Part shown: one piece after another, positions 19,607 through 27,935 of the stretch
Numbering within the stretch: the stretch's first letter is position 1
Layout: each line of letters begins with the position of its first letter
NCBI GenBank assembly: GCA_023442775.1
Contig: JAEZXH010000018.1
Location: 62,001 to 126,000 of the forward strand
Reading direction: 5' to 3'
Source of the DNA: Bacillota bacterium
GTDB taxonomy: Bacteria; Bacillota; Clostridia; Tissierellales; Peptoniphilaceae
DNA: 64,000 nucleotides
The notes under the pieces: generated by a model
Database searches by the model: none
What the model was told of the DNA's origin: nothing
The model's input: only the letters and a program-made list of their open reading frames with translations
Position numbers and translations under genes: made by a program

Positions 19607-20947
19607 TTAGGCGTTCTTTTGTTTCTTGTAGTAGGCATAAATCGGAAGACCAATGATGGCGACGACGATTCCAATCATGGAGATCTTGAACATGCTCATC
19701 ACGGTGCTCACGACGAGGAAGGCTCCGCCGATGATCCCAATCAAGGGAACGATGGGGTACAAAGGCGTGGAATAGAGTCCTTCTTGACGGGGGTATTTCT
19801 TGCGAAGGATGAAGACCCCGAAGACGGTGAGAACGAAGAACACCCACACGACGAAGATGACCATGTTCGTCACCGACTCAAAGTTTCCGGAGAAGATATA
19901 GAGGCAGGTGAGAATCATCTCGAGGATGATGGCATTCGCCGGCGTGTCGAACTTGGGGTGAATCTTCCCAAGGGCGTGGTGCGCGGGAATGAGTTGACGC
20001 TGGGCCATGGGAAGGAGATTGCGTGCCACGTTCATGATTTGGGCGTTCATGGTAACGGCGACGGAAATCAAAAGTCCAATGGAGACCAAGGTGGCCCCGG
20101 CGTTTCCGAAGAGGACGCGGGAGACATCGACCCCAATGTTTTGGGAAGCGACCACGGTTTCGGCGTCGATGTTTCTGAAGATGATCACGTTAAACGCCGC
20201 ATAGACGGCAGTGACGAAGACGAGGGCTGCAATGATGGCCTTGGGAAGATTCTTTTCCGAGTTGACCAACTCAGCACCGAGGGTACAAGTGGCGACCCAT
20301 CCATCGTAAGCCCAGAGGGCACCGATGAGGGCGACACCAATGGCGACCTTGCTGTTGCCACCGACGAGGGCGAGGTTCAAGGAACCGGGAATGGAGCCCT
20401 TGAAGAGACCGATGGCGAGAATGGCAAAGATGGGAAGAAGTTTCCCGATGGTCCCCACAACTTGAAGCTTCATAGATGCTTTGGTGGAGATGATTTGCAC
20501 GATTCCGAAGAGGATGACGAGTCCTACGGAGACGAGACGCATCGTGGTTTCGTTCATTTCGACGAAGTAGGATGCGAAGGTGGCGAAGGCAATGGCACTT
20601 GCCGCGGCTCCACCGGGGCCGGAGACGAGGACGGTGACCCATCCATAGATGAATCCCACAGCTTCTCCGTAGAGTTCACTGAGGTAGGTGTAGAGCCCAC
20701 CCAAGCGAGGGATGTAGGCGGAGATTTCAGAAATGGTCAGAGCAGAGCACAGGGAGATGAGTCCTGCAATGATCCAGACCGCGAGGGCCATCCCTGTGGA
20801 ACCGGAGTTGGCCAACACGGAGGAGGGCTTTAAGAAGACCCCCGTCCCGATGACGAAGGAAATCCCAAACATGGTCGCCTCAAAGAGGCTTAAGTTACGT
20901 TGCAGGTGACCCTGTTCTTCAGGGCCAGTGTTGGGGTGATTGGACAT
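19607..20947 (-). CDS. Amino-acid permease, APC superfamily (LAT/SteT-like)
   Basis: This 446-residue polytopic membrane protein has about 12 hydrophobic helices. The N-terminal LFEATMFGISFVIGTGVFL contains the helix-1 break typical of the APC fold, and ALWAYDGWVA matches the conserved LAT/SteT motif in helix 6. SteT-like proteins exchange neutral amino acids such as Ser and Thr; the substrate here is not determined. The start at 20947 has GGAGGT 4 bases upstream; a longer ORF start would include leader sequence. A long structured 5' leader and a separate promoter point to dedicated regulation. Confidence 0.88.
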   Translation of the reverse strand: MSNHPNTGPEEQGHLQRNLSLFEATMFGISFVIGTGVFLKPSSVLANSGSTGMALAVWIIAGLISLCSALTISEISAYIPRLGGLYTYLSELYGEAVGFIYGWVTVLVSGPGGAAASAIAFATFASYFVEMNETTMRLVSVGLVILFGIVQIISTKASMKLQVVGTIGKLLPIFAILAIGLFKGSIPGSLNLALVGGNSKVAIGVALIGALWAYDGWVATCTLGAELVNSEKNLPKAIIAALVFVTAVYAAFNVIIFRNIDAETVVASQNIGVDVSRVLFGNAGATLVSIGLLISVAVTMNAQIMNVARNLLPMAQRQLIPAHHALGKIHPKFDTPANAIILEMILTCLYIFSGNFESVTNMVIFVVWVFFVLTVFGVFILRKKYPRQEGLYSTPLYPIVPLIGIIGGAFLVVSTVMSMFKISMIGIVVAIIGLPIYAYYKKQKNA

Positions 20948-20951
20948 AAGA

Positions 20952-21072
20952 ACCTCCAAATGTTTGTCGGCGGAGGGAGGTCTCGTGAGAGCACAAAGTT
21001 TTGAAATCATGAAACTTTGTGGCGAGGAAGATAATCGCTTTCCCCTCCGCAAAACACCATAACAACAGATAT
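20952..21072 (-). promoter_or_regulatory. Structured 5' leader with possible Shine-Dalgarno switch
   Basis: On the minus strand, GCGGAGGG (21050-21043) pairs with CCCTCCGC (20977-20970), closing a 65-base region that contains a perfect 10-bp hairpin, CACAAAGTTT (21021-21012) with AAACTTTGTG (21001-20992). The segment ACCTCC (20981-20976) is exactly complementary to the Shine-Dalgarno GGAGGT (20957-20952) and shares two bases with the closing stem. So two structures compete: one masks and one frees the ribosome site. There is no T-box or terminator. It could be a riboswitch or protein-binding leader; I do not recognise the class. Confidence 0.45.
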
Positions 21073-21078
21073 GACAAG

Positions 21079-21108
21079 ATTTTAACACGCAGATTCTCCG
21101 GATTGCAA
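21079..21108 (-). promoter_or_regulatory. Promoter for the amino-acid permease gene
   Basis: On the minus strand TTGCAA (21108-21103), an 18-base spacer and TAAAAT (21084-21079). The transcript would start near 21072 and carry a leader of about 125 bases. Between here and 21352 I see no gene. Confidence 0.6.
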
Positions 21109-21352
21109 CAACGGAAAAACGTCACGATACTGAAAAAGTGACAAAATCCCATGGAGGAGGATGCGGGAATTGTTTTCATAGATCCTTCTCGTAAGATGGC
21201 GAAAAAGAAAAAGAGCATACAAAATCGTCGACACCGTTTAAAATCCTTGGCAACCTTGCACAGAAAACCTGGAAAAGACCTTTGTAGGGCTGGAAACGCC
21301 GGTCGTAGGACTGTGAACAACACATGGTTTTTCCCGAGAGAAAGGAAACCTT

Positions 21353-21815
21353 ATGCCAAAAACGCGACTGCAATCCATCCTCTTTACCATCGCCATGGCC
21401 TTTGTCATGGTATACGCCATGATTGTCGATAACATTGCTCTTCACCTGGGCGGGATGAAGAACGAAATCTTTCTCATGGCATGTCAAGAACTCGCCATCA
21501 TGTTGCCCCGCCGTTGTCCTCGAGACGGTCTTCGTCGAGAAGATGGCGATGAAGTTGGCGTTTCGCATCGTCGATCCCAAAGAGGATTCTCCCGTTCTCG
21601 TCATTGTCGGCATGAGTGGGATGATTGTCCTCATGATGTGTCCTTTGATGAGCCCCGTCGCGACTCTTCTCTTCCAATATCCGGGTGGGCAGTGGCCCGC
21701 AATCTGGGTTCAGACGACAATCTTGAATTTTCCCATGGCGCTCTTGTGGCAACTCTTCCTCGCCGGGCCTCTTGTGCGCAGTCTTTTTGAACGGGCCGTT
21801 GGAGAGGCGAAATAA
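21353..21815 (+). pseudogene. DUF2798 family membrane protein, frameshifted
   Basis: The first frame starts MPKTRLQSILFTIAMAFVMV and reads well up to ELAIMLP at 21508. It then becomes arginine-rich nonsense. The next frame, entered by skipping one C of the CCCC run at 21506-21509, continues as AVVLETVFVEKMAMKLAFRI and ends with TAA at 21815. The joined product would be 153 residues with about four membrane segments, the size and pattern of DUF2798 proteins, whose function is unknown. AAAGGAAA precedes the ATG. A one-base insertion, a sequencing error or programmed slippage could explain it. No clear promoter is seen upstream; a terminator follows. Confidence 0.75.
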
Positions 21816-21833
21816 AACAATATGATGAAAAGG

Positions 21834-21855
21834 AAAGAGCCTCGAGGCTCTTTTT
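21834..21855 (+). terminator. Terminator after the DUF2798 gene
   Basis: AAAGAGCC, loop TCGA and GGCTCTTT (21834-21853), then T residues. Confidence 0.88.
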
Positions 21856-21896
21856 CTTTTAAAGCCTTGCGAATTCTAGCGTTTCCTAGGCGAACA

Positions 21897-21905
21897 TGGT
21901 ATAAT
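21897..21905 (+). promoter_or_regulatory. Extended -10 promoter for panT-coaX
   Basis: TG-G-TATAAT (21897-21905). The -35 region is poor. Transcription would start near 21912. Confidence 0.6.
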
Positions 21906-21911
21906 TCCCCT

Positions 21912-22026
21912 TGGACTCGTCTTCTGGACGCGAGGGCTCTGGGCCGTACCTGCGGGATGGTACCTCCTCAAGGAAAGAAAACGAGGTGTAAGAATGACCA
22001 ATATCGACACGAATTGGATCAGGAGG
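21912..22026 (+). promoter_or_regulatory. Structured leader of panT with anti-Shine-Dalgarno segment
   Basis: GTACC (21946-21950), loop TGCGGGAT and GGTAC (21959-21963) form a hairpin. CTCGT-C-TTC near 21917 can pair with GAA-A-ACGAG near 21977-21985. CCTCCT (21963-21968), at the hairpin edge, is exactly complementary to the panT Shine-Dalgarno AGGAGG (22021-22026); its CCTC part can also pair with GAGG (21983-21986). A 21-codon ORF (ATG 21994 to TAA 22059, behind GAGGTG) overlaps the panT start. This looks like a translational switch, of a class I cannot name. Confidence 0.35.
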
Positions 22027-22030
22027 AACT

Positions 22031-22828
22031 ATGAAAAGACAATCTACGAACGTACGTAAGCTGACGATCATTGCCATGCTTGGGGCAATCACCGTCGTCC
22101 TGGCCCTGACGCCTCTTGGGTTCATCCCCATTGGGCCCTTGAATGCGACGACGATGCACATCCCCGTCATCGTGGCAGGGGTTTTGGAAGGACCGATTGC
22201 AGGGGCAGCGGTGGGGCTCATCTTTGGTTGCTCGAGTCTCTTTAACCACATTGTCCGCCCGACGCCCTTGTCGCCGATTTTTTACAACCCCCTCATCTCC
22301 ATTTTGCCACGGGTGCTCATTGGCCTCATTGCCAGTGCCCTCTATAGCCGGTTGAGGGGGAAATCTTCGGTGACGATGAAAGGGCTTGTGGTCGCCCTCT
22401 TTGTGGTCCTCATTGGATTCTTGTCCTGGCAAGGATGGCGCTCTTTCGGGGAACACGGCTGGGCAGTGCGCACCATTGTCCCCATCGTCCTTGCAGTTTT
22501 CGCCATCGTACTCATCCCCTTGAGCCTCAAGAAGCTCGAGAGAAATCCTGCGGTGATCTTGACGGCGTTTCTCACCACCCTCGCCCACACGGTGATGGTG
22601 ATGGGAGGGATCTATTTCCTCTATGCGGAGAAGTATCTCTCGGTCATGGCGCCAGGGGCGAGCTTGAGTCTTGCGAGAAACATCATCTTCGGGGTGATTC
22701 TCACCAGTGGACTGCCCGAGGCGATGGTGGCAAGTCTTGTGACCGTCGGTGTCGTAGGAGCTCTTCACAAGGCCAATGGCCAAGGGAAGGAATTGTCTGA
22801 AAAACAAGTAGAGTCGGAGAAAAGGTGA
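22031..22828 (+). CDS. ECF transporter substrate-binding (S) subunit, probably pantothenate (PanT-like)
   Basis: This 265-residue membrane protein is an S component that binds a vitamin and docks on a shared energy-coupling module, not encoded here. The segment TPLGFIPIGPLNATTMHIPVIVAGVLEGP and the following GLIFGCSSLFNHI match the family often assigned to pantothenate. The next gene, coaX, phosphorylates pantothenate, which supports that substrate. About six hydrophobic helices are visible. AGGAGG (22021-22026) precedes ATG 22031. The C-terminal tail is Lys/Glu-rich. Substrate assignment is by family and neighbour only. Confidence 0.8.
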   Translation: MKRQSTNVRKLTIIAMLGAITVVLALTPLGFIPIGPLNATTMHIPVIVAGVLEGPIAGAAVGLIFGCSSLFNHIVRPTPLSPIFYNPLISILPRVLIGLIASALYSRLRGKSSVTMKGLVVALFVVLIGFLSWQGWRSFGEHGWAVRTIVPIVLAVFAIVLIPLSLKKLERNPAVILTAFLTTLAHTVMVMGGIYFLYAEKYLSVMAPGASLSLARNIIFGVILTSGLPEAMVASLVTVGVVGALHKANGQGKELSEKQVESEKR

Positions 22829-22831
22829 CCT

Positions 22832-23605
22832 ATGTTATTAGTCATTGACGTGGGCAATACGAATATTGTCTTTGGGGTATACGAAGGAAAAGAGCGCATC
22901 CACGACTGGAGAATCTCCAGCAATCAAACCCAGACCAGCGATGAATACGGTCTGCTCTTTCATCAAATCCTCGGCATGCGCAACATCAAACCCCAAGACA
23001 TCGACGATGTCATCATCTCGTCGGTGGTGCCCAATCTGATGCACACCCTGCCCAACATGGTGGTGAAGTATTTTCACAGAGAGCCCATCGTCGTGGAGGC
23101 GGGGATTAAGACGGGAATCAATATTCGCTACGACAACCCGAAAGAGGTTGGCGCAGACCGAATTGTCAATGCGGTGCAAGTCCTGGATAAATACGGCGGG
23201 CCCGCCATCATCATTGACATGGGAACCGCCATTACCTTCTGCGTGGTCAATAAAGAGAAGGACTACCTCGGAGGGCTCATTCTCCCCGGGGTGGGAATTT
23301 CTGCAGAGGCGTTGTTCCTGAGAACCTCGAAGCTTCCGAAGATTGAAATCATTGAGCCGGAGAGGGTCATTGCGAAGACCACGGTATCCTCGATGCAGTC
23401 GGGGATTTACCACGGGTTTGCCTCGATGGTGGACGGCATCATTGAACGCATCCTCGGCGAACTGGGCAAGGAACCAGGAGAGGTCAAAATCGTGGCGACG
23501 GGGGGATTTGCGAGCCTCGTCATCTCCGATTCAAAGTACGATATTCTCGTAGACCGCTATCTCACCCTCGACGGGTTGCGCCTGCTCTACGAGATGAACA
23601 GCTGA
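22832..23605 (+). CDS. coaX: Type III pantothenate kinase
   Basis: CoaX catalyses the first step of coenzyme A synthesis, ATP-dependent phosphorylation of pantothenate. The 257-residue protein shows the N-terminal phosphate loop DVGNTNIVFGVYEG (6-19), GADRIVNAV, and DMGTAITFCVV near 130, all typical of the ASKHA-fold type III enzymes. It starts 3 bases after panT, so import and first use of pantothenate appear to be one transcription unit. In Bacillus coaX follows ftsH; here the two are separated by about 5.7 kb. Confidence 0.94.
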   Translation: MLLVIDVGNTNIVFGVYEGKERIHDWRISSNQTQTSDEYGLLFHQILGMRNIKPQDIDDVIISSVVPNLMHTLPNMVVKYFHREPIVVEAGIKTGINIRYDNPKEVGADRIVNAVQVLDKYGGPAIIIDMGTAITFCVVNKEKDYLGGLILPGVGISAEALFLRTSKLPKIEIIEPERVIAKTTVSSMQSGIYHGFASMVDGIIERILGELGKEPGEVKIVATGGFASLVISDSKYDILVDRYLTLDGLRLLYEMNS

Positions 23606-23630
23606 TTCCGGTGAAAGCCGGAATTTTTTT
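23605..23630 (+). terminator. Terminator of coaX
   Basis: ATTCCGG, loop TGAAAG and CCGGAAT (23605-23624), then T residues to 23630. Confidence 0.88.
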
Positions 23631-23644
23631 CTTGAGGTGAGGAA

Positions 23645-24598
23645 ATGCTTTTGACTCTCGCGCCACTGGCGGGATATACAGACCTACCCTATCGGCGCAT
23701 CGTCTCCCGTTTTGGCCCCGATGAGGTGACCACGGAGATGGTGAGCATCCGCGCCCTCTACTACGGCGATGAGAAGACGAGACGCTATCTTCTTCGCCAT
23801 GAGGAAGAGGCGCCGACGAGGCTTCAAATCTTTGGCGATGACCCGGAGATGATGGCAGAAGTCATTCATCGAGAGCTCAATGATCACGACGAATTTATTG
23901 GGCTCGACCTCAACGTGGGGTGCCCTGCGCCTAAGATTGTGAAATCGGGAGCGGGAAGTGCCCTCCTCTGTGATCTGCCGAGGCTTAGGCGCATGATTCG
24001 CCTGGCGGTGAAGGCGTCAGACAAGCCCCTCTCAGTGAAAATTCGGAAAGGGTTTCAAGAGGATACCTTTGGCTTGGAGGCGGCTTTCTTCGCCGAGGAA
24101 GAGGGAGCCTCTCACTTGACGGTCCACGGGCGGACACGGCAGATGTACTACGAGGGCGAGGCGGATTGGAGTTTTATTGAAGAGGTGGCCAGGCGGGTCT
24201 CGATTCCCGTCTTGGGAAATGGGGATGTGACATCTGCGGAAGATGTGAAAAGGCACATGACCTCGGGACTTCTCGCCGGCGTCGCCATCGGTCGGGGAGC
24301 CATTGGAAACCCCTGGATTTTCCAAGAGATACGCCAGGGTCTTCGCGGGGATGAGGTGAAGGCTCCGAAGCTCTCCGAGCTCTTTTCTATCGTCTTCGAT
24401 CACCTCGACCTCGCCTGTGCGTACTACGGGGAATACAAGGGCATCCGTGAGATGCGAAAACACTTGATGGGATACACAAAACATCTTCCCGAGGCGGCGC
24501 GCCTTCGACGCGACCTCAATCGTTTTGAGAGCCGCGAGGAGGTGGTGGCCTACCTGAAAGACTACCTCAAAACCTACGAAGAGGGCCTCTTTACTTGA
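23645..24598 (+). CDS. dus: tRNA-dihydrouridine synthase
   Basis: This 317-residue flavoenzyme reduces uridines in the tRNA D-loop. It shows LAPLAGYTDLPYRRIV at the N-terminus, LNVGCPAPKIVKSGAGSALL with the catalytic cysteine (about 97), VHGRTRQMYYEGEADW, GNGDVTSAED and GVAIGRGAIGNPWIF, the FMN-phosphate site. A helical Dus C-terminal domain follows. It matches DusB (yacF) of Bacillus, which also stands before lysS. GAGGTGAGG precedes ATG 23645. Its stop codon lies in the -35 box of the next promoter. Which uridine it modifies cannot be read. Confidence 0.92.
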   Translation: MLLTLAPLAGYTDLPYRRIVSRFGPDEVTTEMVSIRALYYGDEKTRRYLLRHEEEAPTRLQIFGDDPEMMAEVIHRELNDHDEFIGLDLNVGCPAPKIVKSGAGSALLCDLPRLRRMIRLAVKASDKPLSVKIRKGFQEDTFGLEAAFFAEEEGASHLTVHGRTRQMYYEGEADWSFIEEVARRVSIPVLGNGDVTSAEDVKRHMTSGLLAGVAIGRGAIGNPWIFQEIRQGLRGDEVKAPKLSELFSIVFDHLDLACAYYGEYKGIREMRKHLMGYTKHLPEAARLRRDLNRFESREEVVAYLKDYLKTYEEGLFT

Positions 24599-24623
24599 CA
24601 CCTGGGGGCCTTTGACCTACACT
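24595..24623 (+). promoter_or_regulatory. Promoter for greA-lysS
   Basis: Consensus TTGACA (24595-24600, contains the dus stop TGA), a 17-base spacer and TACACT (24618-24623). Confidence 0.8.
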
Positions 24624-24654
24624 GAAAAGAACATGAGAATAGGGAGGAAAGAAC

Positions 24655-25131
24655 ATGGCAGATAAAGACGTCTTTTTTACGCCAGAAGGCTTGAAAAAAA
24701 TCGAAGAAGAAATTGAGTTTATGAAAACCGTCCGCCGCAAAGAAGTTGCAGAGCGGATCAAGGTGGCACTGGGCTATGGGGATCTCAGTGAGAACTCGGA
24801 ATACGACGAGGCGAAAAACGAACAAGCCCAAGTGGAAGAGCGCATCGCCAAACTCGAAAATATGGTGCGCAACGCCCACGTGGTGGAAGAGGACGAACTC
24901 GATAAAGACGTGGTCAACATTGGCTCCACGGTGAAGGTGCGCATCCTGCCCGACGACGAAGAGGAGACCTTCGGAATCGTCGGAAGTGCTGAGGCAGATC
25001 CCCTTCGCGGAAAGATTTCCAATGAGAGCCCTGTGGGAAGTGCTCTTCTCGGTTGTAAGGTTGGCGATGTTGCCGAGGTGGAAGTCCCCGATGGCATCGT
25101 ACGCTATGAGGTTTTAGAGATTCATCTCTAA
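24655..25131 (+). CDS. greA: Transcription elongation factor GreA
   Basis: GreA enters the secondary channel of RNA polymerase and triggers cleavage of backtracked RNA. The 158-residue protein has the N-terminal coiled coil ([19 protein letters not shown]) with acidic tip [16 protein letters not shown] and a C-terminal FKBP-like domain including [10 protein letters not shown] and [36 protein letters not shown] precedes ATG 24655. It is co-transcribed with lysS, an arrangement common in Firmicutes. Confidence 0.96.
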   Translation: MADKDVFFTPEGLKKIEEEIEFMKTVRRKEVAERIKVALGYGDLSENSEYDEAKNEQAQVEERIAKLENMVRNAHVVEEDELDKDVVNIGSTVKVRILPDDEEETFGIVGSAEADPLRGKISNESPVGSALLGCKVGDVAEVEVPDGIVRYEVLEIHL

Positions 25132-25143
25132 GAGGAGGATAGG

Positions 25144-26655
25144 ATGGCAGTCCAAGAAAATTTGAACGAAATGCTGCTCCAGCGGCGTGAGAAGTTAAAG
25201 AACCTTCAAGATCAAGGGCGCAACCCCTTTGTCCACGAAAAATATGACGTGACCCATCACAGCGAAGAGATCAAAGAGGACTTTGAGGAGCTCGAGGGGA
25301 AGGAAGTCTCTGTCGCTGGGCGCATCATGTCGAAACGTGGCCATGGGAAGGTCATGTTTTTGGACTTGCAAGATATGCAAGGACGCATCCAACTCTTTGC
25401 GAAAAAGGACGTCCTTGAAGAAGAATATGACTATGTGAAGACCTATGACATCGGCGACATCGTCGGGGTCCGAGGAGAAGTCTTCCGCACCCGCGCCGGC
25501 GAAATCTCCATTCGTGCCGACGAGATGGTGCTCTTGTCGAAATCTCTCCAGATTCTTCCCGAAAAGTTCCACGGCCTGAAGGACCAAGACCTTCGCTATC
25601 GCCAACGCTATGTGGACCTCATTGTGAATCCTGAGCTGAAGGAAGTCTTCTTAAAGCGCAGCAAGATCATCAAGGCTGTGCGCCGCTTCCTCGATGATTT
25701 AGGATACCTCGAAGTGGAAACCCCAATTCTCGGCACCGTCGCCGGTGGGGCCAATGCGCGTCCCTTCTTGACTCATCACAATGCCCTGGGCATCGATATG
25801 CAGATGCGCATCGCCAATGAGCTCTTCTTAAAGCGCCTCATCGTTGCGGGATTTGATAAGGTCTACGAAATGGGAAAGATGTTCCGGAACGAAGGAATCG
25901 ACACCCGTCACAACCCCGAGTTTACCAACATCGAACTCTATCAGGCCTACACCGACTACGAAGAGATGATGCGCATCACCGAGAACATGTTCGCCTACGT
26001 GGCGAAGGAAGTCCTCGGCACCACGAAAATTACCTACCAGGGTACGGAAATCGAACTCTCTCCGCCATGGAAGCGCCTGCGCATGGACGAAGCGGTGAAG
26101 GAAGCCACGGGCATCGACTTTAGCACCATCACCTCTGACGACGAGGCCCGCGCCCTCGCCAAGGAAAAGGGGATGGAGGTCGAACCCTTCTGGACCAAGG
26201 GACACATCCTCGCCGAGTTCTTTGAAGAGTACTGTGAGAAGAACCTCGTCCAACCCACCTTCGTCATCGGCCATCCCGTAGAGATTTCTCCTCTCGCCAA
26301 GAGAAATCCTGAAGACCCGGCGATTACAAATCGCTTCGAGGCCTTCATCAACACCTGGGAATTTGCCAACGCCTTTAGCGAGCTCAACGACCCCATCGAT
26401 CAACGGGAGCGCTTTGAGGCCCAACTCCGCGACAAGGAAGAGGGGGACGAAGAGGCCCATCCCATGGATACGGACTTCATCAACGCCATCGAAGTCGGTC
26501 TTCCCCCGACGGGAGGCCTTGGCATCGGCATCGACCGCATGATTATGCTCTTGACGGATCAGCCGAGCATTCGCGACATCATCTTCTTCCCAACGATGAA
26601 GCCCTTAGAGGCGGGAAAAGAAGCAAAAGACCAAGAGAACGAAGAGGAAGAATAA
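25144..26655 (+). CDS. lysS: Lysyl-tRNA synthetase, class II
   Basis: This 503-residue enzyme charges tRNA-Lys. The N-terminal OB-fold anticodon domain includes [23 protein letters not shown]. Class II motif 2 is [18 protein letters not shown] and motif 3 is [26 protein letters not shown] precedes ATG 25144, 12 bases after greA. No T-box is present. The C-terminal tail is short, Lys/Glu-rich. The terminator starts at the stop codon. Confidence 0.96.
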   Translation: MAVQENLNEMLLQRREKLKNLQDQGRNPFVHEKYDVTHHSEEIKEDFEELEGKEVSVAGRIMSKRGHGKVMFLDLQDMQGRIQLFAKKDVLEEEYDYVKTYDIGDIVGVRGEVFRTRAGEISIRADEMVLLSKSLQILPEKFHGLKDQDLRYRQRYVDLIVNPELKEVFLKRSKIIKAVRRFLDDLGYLEVETPILGTVAGGANARPFLTHHNALGIDMQMRIANELFLKRLIVAGFDKVYEMGKMFRNEGIDTRHNPEFTNIELYQAYTDYEEMMRITENMFAYVAKEVLGTTKITYQGTEIELSPPWKRLRMDEAVKEATGIDFSTITSDDEARALAKEKGMEVEPFWTKGHILAEFFEEYCEKNLVQPTFVIGHPVEISPLAKRNPEDPAITNRFEAFINTWEFANAFSELNDPIDQRERFEAQLRDKEEGDEEAHPMDTDFINAIEVGLPPTGGLGIGIDRMIMLLTDQPSIRDIIFFPTMKPLEAGKEAKDQENEEEE

Positions 26656-26682
26656 AAGAGTCCCCTAAGGGGGCTCTTTTTT
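26655..26682 (+). terminator. Terminator of greA-lysS
   Basis: AAAAGAGTCCCC, loop TAA and GGGGGCTCTTTT, one T-G wobble, then T residues to 26682. Confidence 0.88.
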
Positions 26683-26692
26683 CGTTGCTTTC

Positions 26693-26721
26693 TAGTTTTC
26701 CGCTAATGATTTTGATATACT
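26693..26721 (+). promoter_or_regulatory. Promoter for the zinc-ribbon/SH3 gene
   Basis: TAGTTT (26693-26698), a 17-base spacer and TATACT (26716-26721). The -35 is weak. Confidence 0.5.
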
Positions 26722-26758
26722 AGGCCTATCTCATGGCTTTCATCAAAGGAGGTATATC

Positions 26759-27724
26759 GTGTATTGTTCAAAGTGTGGAAACTACAATCAAGATGGAGCG
26801 AAGTTTTGCAATGCCTGCGGGGATCCCCTTCAACAGCAGGAATCGAAGGAGTCGAAGAGTCCTCTTCCCGTGAGGGATGAGGAGAAGAGCATGGGTTTCA
26901 TCCCCGAAAACACGAAAGGGAAGAAGCCCATCGGCCTCATTGCTTGTGCGATTCTCATTCCTCTCCTCGTCATTGGGGGCCTGGCCTATTTTCTGCGCGG
27001 TCGCTCCATTGACCAACAGGTGGCTCGCGCCGAGAGTTATGTCCAAGAGGGAAAGTACGACCTTGCGAAGGAAGAGTATGCTTCTCTCTATGCGAAGACC
27101 AACGACGAAGAGTATCGTCAAAAGCGCGATGCGATGAGTTCTTTCGATGCCTACAATCGTCTCATCTCCGAAGCGGAGAATTTTGTTCGCGGGGGGAATT
27201 TCCGTGGGGCCCTCGCCTCCTACAAGAAGATCCCCGAGGACGCGGCCCAGGTCTATGCCCTTGCGCAAAAGCGTATCGATGGCGTCGTGGAGAGTGTGGT
27301 CTCGGAACTTCAGGGCTACAACACGCGAGGAGAGTTTGACACCACCCTCTCCGCGACGGAGAGTTATCTGAAACTCCTTCCCAATCGTGAGGAATTCTTA
27401 AAACTCCAAAAGGAAGCCCTTGAAGGGAAGGAAAAGAAGAATCAAGAAATTCTCCAGCAAAAAGAAGAAGAGATCGCCAAGGAAAAGCAAAAGTCCAAGT
27501 CGATCTCCGATGTACCTCGTAAAGCATTAATCGGAACGATGCAAGTGGTGCGCACGAAATCTGCCAACATTCGCTCGGGTCCAGGATTTAAGTACGGCAT
27601 CGTCGGCGAACTCTTCGAAGGGGATTCTGTCTATGTCTACAACGCCACCACCAGGGACGGTCGCACCTGGGTCGATGTCGGCGATGGATGGATGTCCTAC
27701 AAAACTTTAAACGGTGAACTGTAA
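26759..27724 (+). CDS. Zinc-ribbon, single-pass membrane protein with C-terminal SH3 domain
   Basis: This 321-residue protein starts with a zinc ribbon (Cys3, Cys6, Cys18, Cys21). One transmembrane helix lies at about 56-78, then a helical, TPR-like region of about 80-245 that becomes charged coiled coil rich in Glu, Lys and Gln, and a bacterial SH3 domain (SANIRSGPGFKYGIVGEL, to the end). The topology suggests a cytoplasmic zinc ribbon and an outer-face SH3 that may bind peptidoglycan. The start is GTG 26759, 6 bases after AAAGGAGGT. It is a single-gene unit with its own promoter and terminator. I cannot assign a function. Confidence 0.82.
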   Translation: MYCSKCGNYNQDGAKFCNACGDPLQQQESKESKSPLPVRDEEKSMGFIPENTKGKKPIGLIACAILIPLLVIGGLAYFLRGRSIDQQVARAESYVQEGKYDLAKEEYASLYAKTNDEEYRQKRDAMSSFDAYNRLISEAENFVRGGNFRGALASYKKIPEDAAQVYALAQKRIDGVVESVVSELQGYNTRGEFDTTLSATESYLKLLPNREEFLKLQKEALEGKEKKNQEILQQKEEEIAKEKQKSKSISDVPRKALIGTMQVVRTKSANIRSGPGFKYGIVGELFEGDSVYVYNATTRDGRTWVDVGDGWMSYKTLNGEL

Positions 27725-27725
27725 G

Positions 27726-27752
27726 AAAGAGAGGGGAGCCCCTCTCTTTTTT
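27726..27752 (+). terminator. Terminator after the zinc-ribbon/SH3 gene
   Basis: AGAGAGGGG and CCCCTCTCT (27728-27747) with a small loop, then T residues. Confidence 0.87.
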
Positions 27753-27754
27753 AT

Positions 27755-27783
27755 TTGCAGAAAGGGAGAAATTATAGTATACT
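27755..27783 (+). promoter_or_regulatory. Promoter for metK
   Basis: TTGCAG (27755-27760), a 17-base spacer and TATACT (27778-27783). Confidence 0.75.
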
Positions 27784-27792
27784 AGTTTAGCT

Positions 27793-27922
27793 AACCTTAT
27801 TAAGAGTGGTGGAGTGACTAGGCACGATGAAACCCAGCAACCTGAAGTGGTGCTAAATCCTACGGAACGCAAGTTTCGAAAGATGAGGTTTTGTCTGCCT
27901 CGTCCTGTGACGAGGTTTTTTT
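27793..27922 (+). promoter_or_regulatory. SAM-I (S-box) riboswitch with terminator
   Basis: P1 is AACCTTAT (27793-27800) with ATGAGGTT (27883-27890). Inside lie the S-box core pieces GGTGGAG, GATGAAACCCAGCAACC and GTGCTAAATCCTAC. The terminator is CCTCGTC, loop CTGT and GACGAGG (27898-27915) with seven T residues. GATGAGG (27882-27888) can pair with CCTCGTC instead, forming an antiterminator. High SAM should stabilise P1 and stop transcription before metK. Confidence 0.95.
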
Positions 27923-27935
27923 GTAAGGAGGAGTT

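Noticed and set aside
19619..20833. Plus-strand ORF of 404 codons opposite the amino-acid permease
   Set aside because: Its product is a Gly/Asp/Glu/His-rich string with no domain, the usual antisense image of a hydrophobic membrane protein.
21151..21432. Plus-strand ORF beginning MEEDAGIVF before the DUF2798 gene
   Set aside because: No RBS, low-complexity basic product, and it overlaps the better supported DUF2798 start in another frame.
21912..22026. THF riboswitch in the panT leader
   Set aside because: A GGGATG loop looked similar, but the overall stem arrangement does not fit my memory of the THF class and the downstream gene looks like a pantothenate, not a folate, transporter.
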